Below, one piece after another: positions 1 to 8,896 of a stretch of 64,000 bases of DNA. The stretch is from assembly GCA_023423065.1 (NCBI GenBank), contig JAFAGC010000118.1:12056-76055 (forward strand). The letters are read 5' to 3'. The first letter of the stretch is position 1. Each line of letters begins with the position of its first letter. Source of the DNA: Pseudomonadota bacterium. Lineage in GTDB: Bacteria; Pseudomonadota; Gammaproteobacteria; Steroidobacterales; Steroidobacteraceae. The notes under the pieces were generated by a model that worked only from the letters and a program-made list of their open reading frames with translations, searched no databases and was not told the DNA's origin. Made by a program: the position numbers and the translations under genes.

Positions 1-2896
1 AGTTCGTCGCGTGCTCCACCAGGAATCGCGAGACGCTCGTGTTGGTCGCTGCGTTGATCACGGCAGTCACCTGCCGGCCATCCGACAGCTGGGTCACGCC
101 CGCGACGTCCTGGTTGATCACGAAGAAGTCGGTAATTCCGTCGGCATTCACGTCGAGATCGACTTCGTGCCACGTGCCCACGGGCGTTGCCTTGCGCTCG
201 TGCATGTTGAACGCGAACTCCCAGATGAAGTTCGTGCCCGTGACGCCGCAGGTCGCACCCGAAACGGCGAACGCGTTGACACCCACGGCGCGCAGGTCCG
301 GGTTCGGCTCCTGCTGGCCATGAGCGCCACCCGGTCGATCGGCGCCCGTCGCGAGCAGCGAGTACGCAACGACCTGCGCATCGCCGACGCCGCGATTTTT
401 CAGCTTGACCGCCGAAGCGCCCGTCTTCGGATCGGAAACGAGCCGATCGGACGAGGCCACCACGTCGGCCGACTTGCGCGGCAGGATGTGCCACGGGATC
501 GAGACCTTGTGGTTCTGACCCTCGAAGACGACGTAGCCGTCGTACTCGTTGGCCGTCAGCGGTCCGATCAGGTTGCCGCCGGCGCCCGAGTTCATCAGGT
601 TGTTGCGCAGCTTCGAGGAGGCGACCTTGATCTTGACCGTCACCTCGGCCTGGCCCTTCGCCGGAACCGTGATGCGGCTCGGCACGACGTCGATGGTCAC
701 CGCGCCGGTGTCCTTGTCGTTCTGGTAACGCATCGTCGGACGGACCGTGTAGCTCTCGGTCTTGCCCGACTTGTTCTCGACCGACAGGACGCGCGTGAAG
801 CTGTGCGACTGCCTGAATGCATCCAGGTAACCGAAGCTGACCGCGCCATAGATGGCGGACACCGCGTCGCCCGTCGCGTCACGCACCAGCGTGGGCGAGA
901 GCAGCGCGCGATCGACCCGCACTTCGCCGCCGCCGATACGCGTGATCGGCGCGAGCTGATCGGGGAACACCGATCCGTTCGCCGACGGCTGATAGACGTT
1001 GCTGTCGGCCGTGTTGATCAGCAGTTGCTTGATCTCGCGAGCCGACAGGTCCGGCCGCGCGGCCTTGATGATCGCCGCCGCGCCCGTGACCATCGGCGCC
1101 GCGCCCGACGTGCCGCCGAACGCGGTCGCGCCGGTGAAGCTGCCCGAAGCCGCGGACACCGATTCGCCCGGCGCGCCGATCTCGGGCTTGACGATGTTGT
1201 CGTCGAAGCGCGGACCGCGCGAGGAGGTCGACGCGAGCGAACCCGCCAGCGACACCAGTCCGTCGAGCGAGAAGCGCACCTGCGCCGTGCCCGCGCGCAG
1301 AACGTTGGCGTCGGCCAGGTTGATCATGTAGCCCGGGATCGTCTGCTCGCCGCCGCCGAAGGCACCCGCGAAGGGCGCGGATCCGTCAATCAGGCCGATG
1401 ATGCCGAGGATGCCGCCGGCCGCCGCGATGTTGGCGATCTTGAGGCTGAACGAGCACGTGCCTCGATCGACCAGCACGATGAGCCCGGCGAGTTCGCCCG
1501 GAGCGTACGGGTTCGCGCCGGTCGCATCGGCGCAGCCGATGCGCTTGCCGCCGGTGACCGGTGGATAGAACACCGCGCCTTCGATGCTGGTGGTCTGCGG
1601 TGCCGACCACGGCTGGAACACCGCGCCGCGATTGCTCTGGATCGGCGCGAGGATCTGCATGATCTGCAGCGTCGAGGAGGGCACCGCGGTCTGGGCGACG
1701 CTCAGCGCCGAAGATGCCGCGCCCGGCGAGCCGGTGATGAACTGCTTGTCCGCGCTGTTGCCCGCCGAAGCGACCGTGAGCACGTTGACGGTCGCGAGCG
1801 CATCCACCGCGGCCGACAGGTCGTCGTCGAACGGCTGGCCGTAGGGTGAGCCGAGCGACATGTTGATGATGTCGACGCGGTCGGCGATGTCGCCGTCGCC
1901 GTCCGGATCGAGCGCGAACTCCATCGCCTGGATCAGCGCCGTGCCGCTGCACGACGTGGCCGGCGCGGAGCAGACCTTGAGCGCGTAGAGCTGCGCTCCG
2001 GGCGCGACGCCGGCCTTGCCGGCGATGATGTCCGCGACGTGTGTGCCGTGGCCACCGTTGGTGGTCGCATCGGGCGCGGCGATCGGATCCGGATCCGGTT
2101 CGAGCACCGAGTTGGTCGTGTTGGGCCAGCGCTCGCCGACGAAGTCGTATCCGCCGATGATCTTCGCGTTCGGGAAGAGGTTGTCGTCCTCCGCGGTCGA
2201 GGGATCGTCGATCACGAGGTACCCACCGCTCGCAAGCACGGGGATCGCCGGCGCGCCGGTCGGCGGCAGCGGCGCCCACGCCGCTTCGTACGCCGCCTGG
2301 GTGCCCGGACCGCCGAACGCCTCGTGCGTGTAGTCGATGCCGCTGTCGATGACCGCGATGCGAACACCCTTGCCGTTCGCGCCGAGCGATTGCGCCGTGC
2401 TGGCGCCGATGTACGGCACCGTCTCCGACAAGTCGTGCTCGTAATTGGACACGCCGACCACGCGCGTGACGCCGAAGTCGCGCGACAGCGCGGGCAGATC
2501 GGCGGCGTCGACGTTCAGCACGACCGCGTTGAGCGCGAGCTGCACGGAAGCGACGACTTCGGTGCTCGGTGCGAGGGCGAGTGCGCGATTGATGAAGGCC
2601 GCCTGCTCGGCCGCCACCTGTTCGCGAGTGACCTGTCCGCCCGACGCCGCGACCGCCTGACCACGCAGACGCACGAGCACCTCGTGCCGGCCGGTGAGGC
2701 CCGCGAGACTCGAATGCAATCGGGTGGAGGGTACGCCTTCCGCCACGATGGCCTCGGGCAGTGCGAAGGAACTGATTCGCGCGAGGCTGAGCGCGTCCGG
2801 CTCGCGCGGCGCAGCGGCCGCGAGAGTCGAAACGGTCAGCAACGCGCTGCACACGGCCCACTTCATGTGGCCGTGACCAACACGTTTGCTCTTCAT
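1..2896 (-). CDS. Secreted S8 subtilisin-like peptidase with PA domain (3' end outside window)
   Basis: A large extracellular serine protease of the subtilisin (S8) family, truncated by the left edge; about 965 residues are visible. The start is the ATG at 2896, preceded by an AGGGGA ribosome site; residue 11 is a second Met. A Sec signal peptide (hydrophobic VCSALLTVSTLAAAA) is followed by an inhibitor-like propeptide. The catalytic triad is complete: Asp in AVIDSGIDYTHE (about residue 183), His in GGHGTHVADI (about 281) and Ser in GGTSGAAPMVTG (about 596). The oxyanion Asn is in ASAGNSAD. A protease-associated (PA) insertion lies between His and Ser, near residues 390-500, and an Fn3-like beta region follows the catalytic domain, the usual layout of large secreted subtilases. 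It stands alone, with no obvious operon partner in the window. Probable role: extracellular protein degradation. Confidence 0.9.
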   Translation of the reverse strand, partial: MKSKRVGHGHMKWAVCSALLTVSTLAAAAPREPDALSLARISSFALPEAIVAEGVPSTRLHSSLAGLTGRHEVLVRLRGQAVAASGGQVTREQVAAEQAAFINRALALAPSTEVVASVQLALNAVVLNVDAADLPALSRDFGVTRVVGVSNYEHDLSETVPYIGASTAQSLGANGKGVRIAVIDSGIDYTHEAFGGPGTQAAYEAAWAPLPPTGAPAIPVLASGGYLVIDDPSTAEDDNLFPNAKIIGGYDFVGERWPNTTNSVLEPDPDPIAAPDATTNGGHGTHVADIIAGKAGVAPGAQLYALKVCSAPATSCSGTALIQAMEFALDPDGDGDIADRVDIINMSLGSPYGQPFDDDLSAAVDALATVNVLTVASAGNSADKQFITGSPGAASSALSVAQTAVPSSTLQIMQILAPIQSNRGAVFQPWSAPQTTSIEGAVFYPPVTGGKRIGCADATGANPYAPGELAGLIVLVDRGTCSFSLKIANIAAAGGILGIIGLIDGSAPFAGAFGGGEQTIPGYMINLADANVLRAGTAQVRFSLDGLVSLAGSLASTSSRGPRFDDNIVKPEIGAPGESVSAASGSFTGATAFGGTSGAAPMVTGAAAIIKAARPDLSAREIKQLLINTADSNVYQPSANGSVFPDQLAPITRIGGGEVRVDRALLSPTLVRDATGDAVSAIYGAVSFGYLDAFRQSHSFTRVLSVENKSGKTESYTVRPTMRYQNDKDTGAVTIDVVPSRITVPAKGQAEVTVKIKVASSKLRNNLMNSGAGGNLIGPLTANEYDGYVVFEGQNHKVSIPWHILPRKSADVVASSDRLVSDPKTGASAVKLKNRGVGDAQVVAYSLLATGADRPGGAHGQQEPNPDLRAVGVNAFAVSGATCGVTGTNFIWEFAFNMHERKATPVGTWHEVDLDVNADGITDFFVINQDVAGVTQLSDGRQVTAVINAATNTSVSRFLVEHATN

Positions 2897-2941
2897 TTGA
2901 TTTTATCCCCTGAGAACCTGTTATTCCGGATGCACGCCGGA

Positions 2942-3067
2942 CCAGGAACGGGCCTGACTATTGCGCGTGAACGGCGCTAGATAGGTGTCTGCTCCCTGCA
3001 AACAGCGATCCCTCGCGGCGATGGCCCGTGAGTCGCGGCCACGCGGAATAGTCAGACCTGTTCCTGG
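2942..3067. repeat. Long inverted repeat, REP-like
   Basis: Arms at 2942-2969 and 3040-3067 are inverted copies of each other with 25 of 28 positions matching; the left arm begins CCAGGAACGGGCCTGACTAT. About 70 bp separate the arms. It lies in the 315-bp gap between the subtilase start and the topA stop. Together with the palindromes near 21.1, 51.8 and 54.4 kb it suggests REP/BIME-type repeats, but no associated transposase is in the window. Confidence 0.6.
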
Positions 3068-3175
3068 TTCACGGGAACGCGGCGGTTCTTCTTTGTTGCC
3101 GCGAGCAGCGCGATGTCCGTTCTCGCACCGTGTCATCCAGGACCCGTGTCGACGCTACTCCGCGTTTGGACTTAA

Positions 3176-3203
3176 TTCAATCGCGGCCGGCGGCCGGATT
3201 GAA
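3176..3203 (-). terminator. Possible terminator of topA
   Basis: Arms TTCAATC and GATTGAA enclose a second G+C-rich hairpin (CGGCC/GGCCG), just past the topA stop at 3212. Read on the minus strand the stem is followed by TTAAG rather than a real T run, so it is a weak intrinsic terminator at best. Confidence 0.4.
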
Positions 3204-3211
3204 CATAAGCC

Positions 3212-5770
3212 TCACGACTTACGTTCTTTCTTCTTGGGCTTCGATGAAGTTTTCTTCGCGCGCGCGGCGGACTTTTTCTTCGGCGCCGCCGGTTTCTTTC
3301 CGCTCTCGCTCGCGGCGGCAGCGGTCGCGGACTTCGCCGTGGGTTTCCTTGCGGACTTCGCGGCCGCCGGTGTTTCCGCGGCCGCCGGTGCGGCCTTTTC
3401 GGTCGCGCCCTTCGCGGGCGCGGCCTGCTTCGCCGGCGTCTTCTTGCGGCCGAACCGGCTGCCGCGCGGCGGCGCCGCGGCCAGCAGCTCGCGACAGGTC
3501 TCGAGCGTCACGGCCTTCGGGTCCGTGTCCTTCGGGATGCGCGCATTGCGCTTGCCGTCGGTGATGTACGGACCGTATCGCCCGTTGAGCACCTGGATGT
3601 TGTCCACGCCGAAGTCCTGGATGATGCGGTTTGCATCCGCTTCTTTCTTGAGGCGGATGACTTCGAGCGCGCGTTCCAGCGTCACCGTGTATGGATCGTC
3701 GGGCGGCTTGAGCGAGACGTACTTGGCGCCGTACTTGATGTACGGGCCGAATCGGCCGATGTTGGCCTGCACCGGCTCGCCTTCGGCGGTGGTGCCGAGG
3801 TTCATGGGTAGTTTGAACAGCTCGAGCGCTTCCGGCAGCTTGATGAGATCCATCTTCTGGCCGGGACGCAGCCCCGCGAACTTGGGCTTTTCTTCGTCGT
3901 CCTTCGTGCCGATCTGCACGAACGGTCCGAAGCGGCCCATGCGCACCGTGACAGGCTTGCCCGTCACCGGATCCTTGCCGAGCTCGCGCGCCTGCGCGAC
4001 TTCCTCGCGCGAGACGTTCTTCTCGATGTGCTCGACCTGCGTGATGAACGGTTTCCAGAATTTCTTGAGCGGCTCGGTCCATGGCTCCTCGCCGCGCGAC
4101 ACCGCGTCGAGCTCGTCTTCGAGCGCGGCCGTGAAGCCGTATTCCACGTACTTGTGGAAATGCTTGGAGAGGAATCCGCCGACGATCTTGCCGATGTCCG
4201 TCGGGATGAACCGGCGGTTGTCCATGTCGACGTACTCGCGATCCTTGAGCGTCGAGATGATGGTGGCGTAGGTCGAGGGACGGCCGATGCCGTGTTCTTC
4301 GAGCGCCTTGACCAGCGACGCTTCCGAGTAGCGCGGCGGCGGTTCGGTGAAGTGCTGGTCGCCGTGCACGTTGAGCAGCGTGACGACGTCGCCTTCCTTC
4401 ATCGCGGGCAGGATGCGGTCGTTCTCGTTCTCCGGTTTGCTGTCGTCGACGTCTTCCTGGTAGACGGCGATGTAGCCGGGCTTGATCAGCGTCGAGCCGT
4501 TCGCGCGCATGACATGGCGTCCCGCCGAACCGCCTTCCGCCTGCTTGCTCGGGACCATGTCCACGGCGACCGTATCGAACAACGCGTGCGCCATCTGCGA
4601 GGCGACCGCGCGCTTCCAGATGAGCGAATAAAGCTTGTACTGGTCGGGATCGACCTTGCCCTCGAGCCGCGAGGGGAGGATGCCGGCCGAGGTCGGGCGG
4701 ATCGCCTCGTGCGCTTCCTGTGCGTTGCGCGACTTGGTCTTGTAGACGCGCGGCTCTTCGGAAACCGCTTCCTTGCCGTATTCCTTCTCGATCACCTCGC
4801 GCATCTCTTTCACCGCTTCGACGGCGAGGTTCACCGAGTCCGTGCGCATGTAGGTGATGAGACCGATGCTGCCTTCGCCGAAATCGACACCTTCATAAAG
4901 CTGCTGCGCGAGTCGCATCGTGCGCTGCGCGGAGTAGCCGAGCTTGCGTGCGGCTTCCTGCTGCAGAGTCGAGGTGGTGAACGGCGGCGACGGGTTGCGA
5001 CGGCGCTGCTTCTTGTCGATCGAAATGACGTGCAGGAAGCCCTGGGCGGCATCGTTGATCGACTGCTCGACGTTGCGCGCGGCTTCTTCGTTCGTGAAGC
5101 TGAACTGCTCGACCTTCTGACCATTGAACTCGGTGAGCTTGAGCGGGAACGACTGCGCGCTGTGCTCGCCCTCGGCCTCGAGCGTCCAGTATTCCTGCGG
5201 CTTGAACTTGAGGATCTCTTCCTCGCGCTCGCAGATCATGCGCAGCGCCGGACTCTGCACGCGGCCCGCGGAGAGCCCGCGACGCACCTTCTTCCAGAGC
5301 AGCGGCGAGAGATTGAATCCGACGAGGTAGTCGAGCGCGCGCCGCGCCTGCTGCGCGTTCACGAGATCGAGCGACAGGTCGCGCGGCTCGGCGACGGCGC
5401 GCTGCACCTCACCCTTGGTGATCTCGTAGAACACCACGCGCTTGACGTCCTTGCCCTTGAGTTCGCCGCGCTCGTTCAGCAGCTCGCGCAGGTGCCACGA
5501 GATCGCTTCGCCTTCGCGATCCGGGTCGGTCGCGAGGTAGAGCGCCTTGGCTTTCTTGAGCGCACGTGCGATGGCGTCGACGTGTTTCTCGTTGCGCTCG
5601 ATGGCCTGGTAACTCATCTTGAAGTGCTTGTCGGGATCGACGGCGCCTTCCTTCGGGATGAGATCGCGGACGTGACCGTAGGAGGCGAGGACTTCGAAGT
5701 CCTTGCCGAGATACTTCTTTATGGTCTTCGCTTTGGCGGGAGACTCGACGATTACGAGATTGTCAGCCAT
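3212..5770 (-). CDS. topA: DNA topoisomerase I
   Basis: Type IA topoisomerase that relaxes negative supercoils by cutting one strand through a 5'-phosphotyrosine. The 852-residue protein begins at MADNLVIVESPAKAKTIKKY (TOPRIM start), not at the upstream in-frame Met. TOPRIM acidic motif DPDREGEA and catalytic Tyr about residue 307 in GLITYMRTDS are intact. After the core come three Toprim_Crpt-type repeats, recognisable as GRFGPFVQIG, GRFGPYIKYG and GRYGPYITDG, instead of the cysteine zinc ribbons of E. coli TopA. The last about 90 residues are a Lys/Ala-rich basic tail, probably a non-specific DNA-binding extension. The ATG overlaps the smg stop (TGATG), so it is translationally coupled in a dprA-smg-topA operon. 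Confidence 0.97.
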   Translation of the reverse strand: MADNLVIVESPAKAKTIKKYLGKDFEVLASYGHVRDLIPKEGAVDPDKHFKMSYQAIERNEKHVDAIARALKKAKALYLATDPDREGEAISWHLRELLNERGELKGKDVKRVVFYEITKGEVQRAVAEPRDLSLDLVNAQQARRALDYLVGFNLSPLLWKKVRRGLSAGRVQSPALRMICEREEEILKFKPQEYWTLEAEGEHSAQSFPLKLTEFNGQKVEQFSFTNEEAARNVEQSINDAAQGFLHVISIDKKQRRRNPSPPFTTSTLQQEAARKLGYSAQRTMRLAQQLYEGVDFGEGSIGLITYMRTDSVNLAVEAVKEMREVIEKEYGKEAVSEEPRVYKTKSRNAQEAHEAIRPTSAGILPSRLEGKVDPDQYKLYSLIWKRAVASQMAHALFDTVAVDMVPSKQAEGGSAGRHVMRANGSTLIKPGYIAVYQEDVDDSKPENENDRILPAMKEGDVVTLLNVHGDQHFTEPPPRYSEASLVKALEEHGIGRPSTYATIISTLKDREYVDMDNRRFIPTDIGKIVGGFLSKHFHKYVEYGFTAALEDELDAVSRGEEPWTEPLKKFWKPFITQVEHIEKNVSREEVAQARELGKDPVTGKPVTVRMGRFGPFVQIGTKDDEEKPKFAGLRPGQKMDLIKLPEALELFKLPMNLGTTAEGEPVQANIGRFGPYIKYGAKYVSLKPPDDPYTVTLERALEVIRLKKEADANRIIQDFGVDNIQVLNGRYGPYITDGKRNARIPKDTDPKAVTLETCRELLAAAPPRGSRFGRKKTPAKQAAPAKGATEKAAPAAAETPAAAKSARKPTAKSATAAAASESGKKPAAPKKKSAARAKKTSSKPKKKERKS

Positions 5771-6276
5771 CAGTTGGGACGCGATTCCGATTCGTCGAAC
5801 ACCAGGTCTTCCATGCGCGCGCAGGCCTGCTCCTGTCCGGGCTGGCTCGAGAGCACCATGAGCACGAGCCACTTGAGCCGGTCGATGTCGATCTCGTCGC
5901 CGTCGAGCGCGACGAGCCGGTCGATGACGATCTCACGCTGCAGGGGCGAGAGGATGCCCTCCTGCTCCAGTTGCAGCAGGTAACCGCGACAGCCGGTGGA
6001 GATTCGCTCGAGCTCTTCTTCGGAGAAAACCCGCAGCGAGGGCTGGGTGGAATCGATATCGGGGCGGGAGCGCTCGCCGGCGAGGTCCGCCAGCCAGTCG
6101 AGCGCGCGCTCGACATTGTGACGTCCGAAGCCCGCACGTTCGAGGTCGGCCGCAAGCGCCTCGCGTTCGGGCACCTCGGGGGCTTCGGCCAGCATGTACT
6201 GGTCGAACACATAAATGAGAATGTCCAGAACACTTCCGGTCATGCTGTCGCCGGTTGTCGTCGTCGTTGGCTTCAT
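5770..6276 (-). CDS. smg: Smg family protein (DUF494)
   Basis: A small cytosolic protein of unknown biochemical role, conserved between dprA and topA in many gammaproteobacteria. The region VLDILIYVFDQYMLAE near the N-terminus, the CRGYLLQLEQEGIL segment and the acidic C-terminal region DLKWLVLMVLSS match the Smg/DUF494 pattern, and the length of 157-168 residues is normal. The start at 6276 overlaps the dprA stop (ATGA); a second Met at 6243 (MTGSVLDIL) fits the start of E. coli Smg better, so the first 11 residues may not be translated. Confidence 0.9.
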   Translation of the reverse strand: MKPTTTTTGDSMTGSVLDILIYVFDQYMLAEAPEVPEREALAADLERAGFGRHNVERALDWLADLAGERSRPDIDSTQPSLRVFSEEELERISTGCRGYLLQLEQEGILSPLQREIVIDRLVALDGDEIDIDRLKWLVLMVLSSQPGQEQACARMEDLVFDESESRPN

Positions 6277-7385
6277 TGTCCCGCCATGCGGATGTAACGG
6301 CCGCCGGGGTGCGGCGCCACGTGCCCTTCGAGCTCAAGAATCAGCAGCATCGAAGCGATCGATTCGCTGTTCATACCCGTGCGTTCGATCAAGCTATCGA
6401 CGCTTGCTGGCTCGAAGGCGAGCGCATCTAACAGGATTTTGTATTCCTTGTCCAACGTGGAAGCACTTGAGGGCGTGCCGCGGGGCGGCGCAACTATTTG
6501 GTCGACAAGGGAAATTTTGAGCTCGGCGAGCAGGTCTTCCGGACGCTCGACCAGCTTCGCGCCCTGCCGGATGAGTTGGTGGCAGCCGTGCGAGAGTTCG
6601 CTGCGGATCGAACCGGGGATCGCGAACACTTCGCGGCCCGCGTCGCCGGCCAGCCGCGCGGTGATGAGCGAGCCCGAGCGGCAGGCTGCCTCGACCACCA
6701 GCGTGCCGAGCGAGAGGCCGGCGATGATCCGGTTTCGATGGGGAAAGTTCTTCTGCAGCGGCGGTGTGCCGGGCGGGAACTCGGTGATCACGGCGCCGCG
6801 CCCGGCGATCCGGTCGGCGAGCTTGTGGTTCGCCGCGGGGTAGATCTCGTCGAGCCCGGTGCCGAGCACGGCGATGGTTTCGCCGCCGGCATCCAGCGCG
6901 CCCGCATGGCACGCGGCATCGATGCCGAGCGCGAGTCCGCTGGTCACGACCAGGCCGGCATGCGCAAGCGCGGCGGCGAAGTCGCGCGCGGTTTCCCGGC
7001 CCGCCGGCGTCGGATTGCGGCTGCCGACCATCGCGACTTGCGGCTCGCCAAGCAATGCCGCCTCGCCCAGCACGTACAGCACGGCGGGCGCGTCGGGAAG
7101 ATGCAGCAGCAGCGGCGGGTAGCGCGGGTCGGTGGCGGGGAGCAGGCACACACCGGAGCTCGCGAGCCAGCGCAGATCGGCTTCGATTCTTTCCTGCGCC
7201 GGCGACGCGAGCCATGCAGCCGCGGCGGTAGTTAGTTCGAGGCGCGCGAGCGCGTCCGGCCGGCCGCCATCGAGCGGCGCGAGGGCGGGATCGTCGGCGG
7301 CGAGCCTGGCCAGCCGCGCGGCCGTGAATCCGGGCGCGCGCGCGGCGATGCACAGCCGGCGCAACATCGTTTCGTCGGGCAGCAT
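6273..7385 (-). CDS. dprA: DNA-processing protein DprA/Smf
   Basis: Loads RecA on incoming single-stranded DNA during natural transformation. The 370-residue product has an N-terminal helical region, then the Rossmann-fold DprA core with the hallmark MVGSRNPTPAGRE, SGLALGIDAACHAGAL and FPHRNRIIAGLS motifs, and a C-terminal winged-helix region (ASVDSLIERTGMNSESIASM). It overlaps smg by ATGA. The upstream LysM gene ends with a strong terminator about 10 bp before this ATG, so the real start could be the Met at 7367 or the operon may rely on read-through. Presence of DprA with a TsaP-like LysM gene beside it hints at, but does not prove, competence. Confidence 0.95.
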   Translation of the reverse strand: MLPDETMLRRLCIAARAPGFTAARLARLAADDPALAPLDGGRPDALARLELTTAAAAWLASPAQERIEADLRWLASSGVCLLPATDPRYPPLLLHLPDAPAVLYVLGEAALLGEPQVAMVGSRNPTPAGRETARDFAAALAHAGLVVTSGLALGIDAACHAGALDAGGETIAVLGTGLDEIYPAANHKLADRIAGRGAVITEFPPGTPPLQKNFPHRNRIIAGLSLGTLVVEAACRSGSLITARLAGDAGREVFAIPGSIRSELSHGCHQLIRQGAKLVERPEDLLAELKISLVDQIVAPPRGTPSSASTLDKEYKILLDALAFEPASVDSLIERTGMNSESIASMLLILELEGHVAPHPGGRYIRMAGQ

Positions 7386-7395
7386 CGCGCCAGAC

Positions 7396-7429
7396 TAAAA
7401 CGAAAGGGCCAGCACGCTGGCTGGCCCTT
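7396..7429 (-). terminator. Intrinsic terminator after the LysM gene
   Basis: A perfect 10-bp stem, AAGGGCCAGC (7404-7413) with GCTGGCCCTT (7420-7429), loop of 6, followed on the minus strand by TTTCGTTTTA. It sits between the LysM gene stop at 7467 and the dprA start at 7385. Confidence 0.8.
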
Positions 7430-7466
7430 ATTCGTCTCTATGACGAGAAATGCGCCTGGGGATTTC

Positions 7467-8681
7467 TCAGGGGTTGTAGACCCGATCCGCGACGTGCATC
7501 GTGGCGCGCGCGCCGATCACGAGACCGTAGCTCACGCGATCGAACACCTTGAAGATGATGAGCGTGCCGGCGCGTTCGTACGGCAGCTGGACCTTCGGAC
7601 CCCACGGATTGTTGGTCCAGGGGTGGTTTCCAAACGTGTCCTGCACGACATCGCCCTTCTGGTCGACGGCAAGCACCGCGCCCGGTTCGAGGCCATGTTT
7701 CCCGCCGCGATTCACGACGACGACCTGGTACTGGCCGATCTGCGTCGCGCCATCCGCGACCGCGATGATCTGTCCATCGACGGGACGCTGCGGAGCGTGC
7801 GGCACGAAATTCAGCGCCGTGTCGCCTTCCTGGGAAATGAGCCGGTCGCCGCGCAGCGCTTCACGCGCGCCTTCGGTCAGCAATGCCTTCGTGACGTCTT
7901 CGCCGGGCCCGTTGACCACGGCGGTCGCGACGAACGCGGCCTGGTAGCCGACGAGATCGCGGGTTTCCGGATCGACGATCGGATCGCCGACGTGCATGAC
8001 CGAGTAGCGCTGGTTCAGCGGCGGCGACTTCAGGCCGCGCACGTAAACCTCGTGGCCCGTCGACGCGACCATGTGCTTGTCGCGGAAGGCGAGGACGTGC
8101 GGCGCGCGGGTCGCTTCGTCGCGCGTCAGCACGGACGGCTTCGAGAGGAATGCGGCGATGGCCGCGAACGGGATGGAATCGATCGGGCCGTCGAGCGCTT
8201 CGCTGCGCAGGCGGGGCGAAAGGCGCGCGGCTCCGAACTGCGAAATGCTCACGTGCGCGTCGCCACCGGCGCCGTACGCCAGCGACAGGACGTCGCCCGG
8301 ATAAATGAGGTGAGGGTTCTCGACCTGCGGGTTGATCTGCCAGATCTCGGGCCAGAACCACGGGTCCTTGAGGAATACCGCCGCGATGTCCCACAACGTG
8401 TCGCCACGGCGGACCGTGTAATTCTGCGGAGCATCCGGCCGGAGGAGCTGCGCGGTCTGGGCCGGCGCTTCCATATCCGGGCGGTTCTCGAAGCCCGCGA
8501 TCGCGGCTTCGGTCGCGGTCATATCTTCGACGGCGGCCTGCGCCGGCGGAGCGGATTCCGCGGTGCTGACCGGCGCGGCCATGGACTCGTCGGCAGGCGC
8601 CGAGCTGCAGCCGGCAGCGACCAGCAGGGCTGCGCCAAAGGTGACCAGGACGAGGAGTCGCGGGGTCAGGATGCTGAGCAC
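7467..8681 (-). CDS. LysM-domain lipoprotein (TsaP-like)
   Basis: A 404-residue envelope protein. I prefer the GTG at 8681: AGGGAGA lies 6-7 bp upstream, and it gives a compact lipoprotein signal ending in the lipobox LLVAAGC. The upstream ATG at 8714 has no comparable site. A LysM peptidoglycan-binding domain starts near residue 85 (YTVRRGDTLWDIA ... NPHLIYPGDVLSL). The C-terminal part contains a repeated beta-rich region. By position (beside def and dprA) and architecture it matches P. aeruginosa PA0020/TsaP, which anchors the type IV pilus secretin to peptidoglycan. That function is inferred from synteny; no pilus genes are in the window. Confidence 0.85.
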   Translation of the reverse strand: MLSILTPRLLVLVTFGAALLVAAGCSSAPADESMAAPVSTAESAPPAQAAVEDMTATEAAIAGFENRPDMEAPAQTAQLLRPDAPQNYTVRRGDTLWDIAAVFLKDPWFWPEIWQINPQVENPHLIYPGDVLSLAYGAGGDAHVSISQFGAARLSPRLRSEALDGPIDSIPFAAIAAFLSKPSVLTRDEATRAPHVLAFRDKHMVASTGHEVYVRGLKSPPLNQRYSVMHVGDPIVDPETRDLVGYQAAFVATAVVNGPGEDVTKALLTEGAREALRGDRLISQEGDTALNFVPHAPQRPVDGQIIAVADGATQIGQYQVVVVNRGGKHGLEPGAVLAVDQKGDVVQDTFGNHPWTNNPWGPKVQLPYERAGTLIIFKVFDRVSYGLVIGARATMHVADRVYNP

Positions 8682-8754
8682 GCGGGTCTCCCTAAGTTGT
8701 TGATTAAAAAACATCCTCCACTCCTCAATACTGGGTGGGGCAAGCGGACCCCAC

Positions 8755-8763
8755 TGTTATAAT
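8755..8763 (+). promoter_or_regulatory. Extended -10 promoter element for the def operon
   Basis: TGTTATAAT, an extended -10 box with a perfect TATAAT, lies about 134 bp before the def start in the divergent region between the LysM gene and def. No good -35 is visible 17 bp upstream, as is common with extended -10 promoters. It implies a leader of about 125 nt in which I see no known riboswitch. Confidence 0.5.
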
Positions 8764-8896
8764 CCGCACCGGCACGATGGGCTCGATCTATTGTCAAGTC
8801 TGTGCGCTGAGTCACGGGATCTGCAGCCGATGAGGCACGAACTCCCTGGCCCACGGTCGAATCGCCCAAACATTAGCAGCAATCGAGCGGAACATC

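Noticed and set aside
11..1849. Long plus-strand ORF opposite the subtilase
   Set aside because: Arg/His-rich, no domain, and lies antisense to a protein with a complete subtilisin triad; a G+C-rich shadow.
4028..5983. Long plus-strand ORF opposite topA and smg
   Set aside because: Antisense shadow of topA; no recognisable motif.
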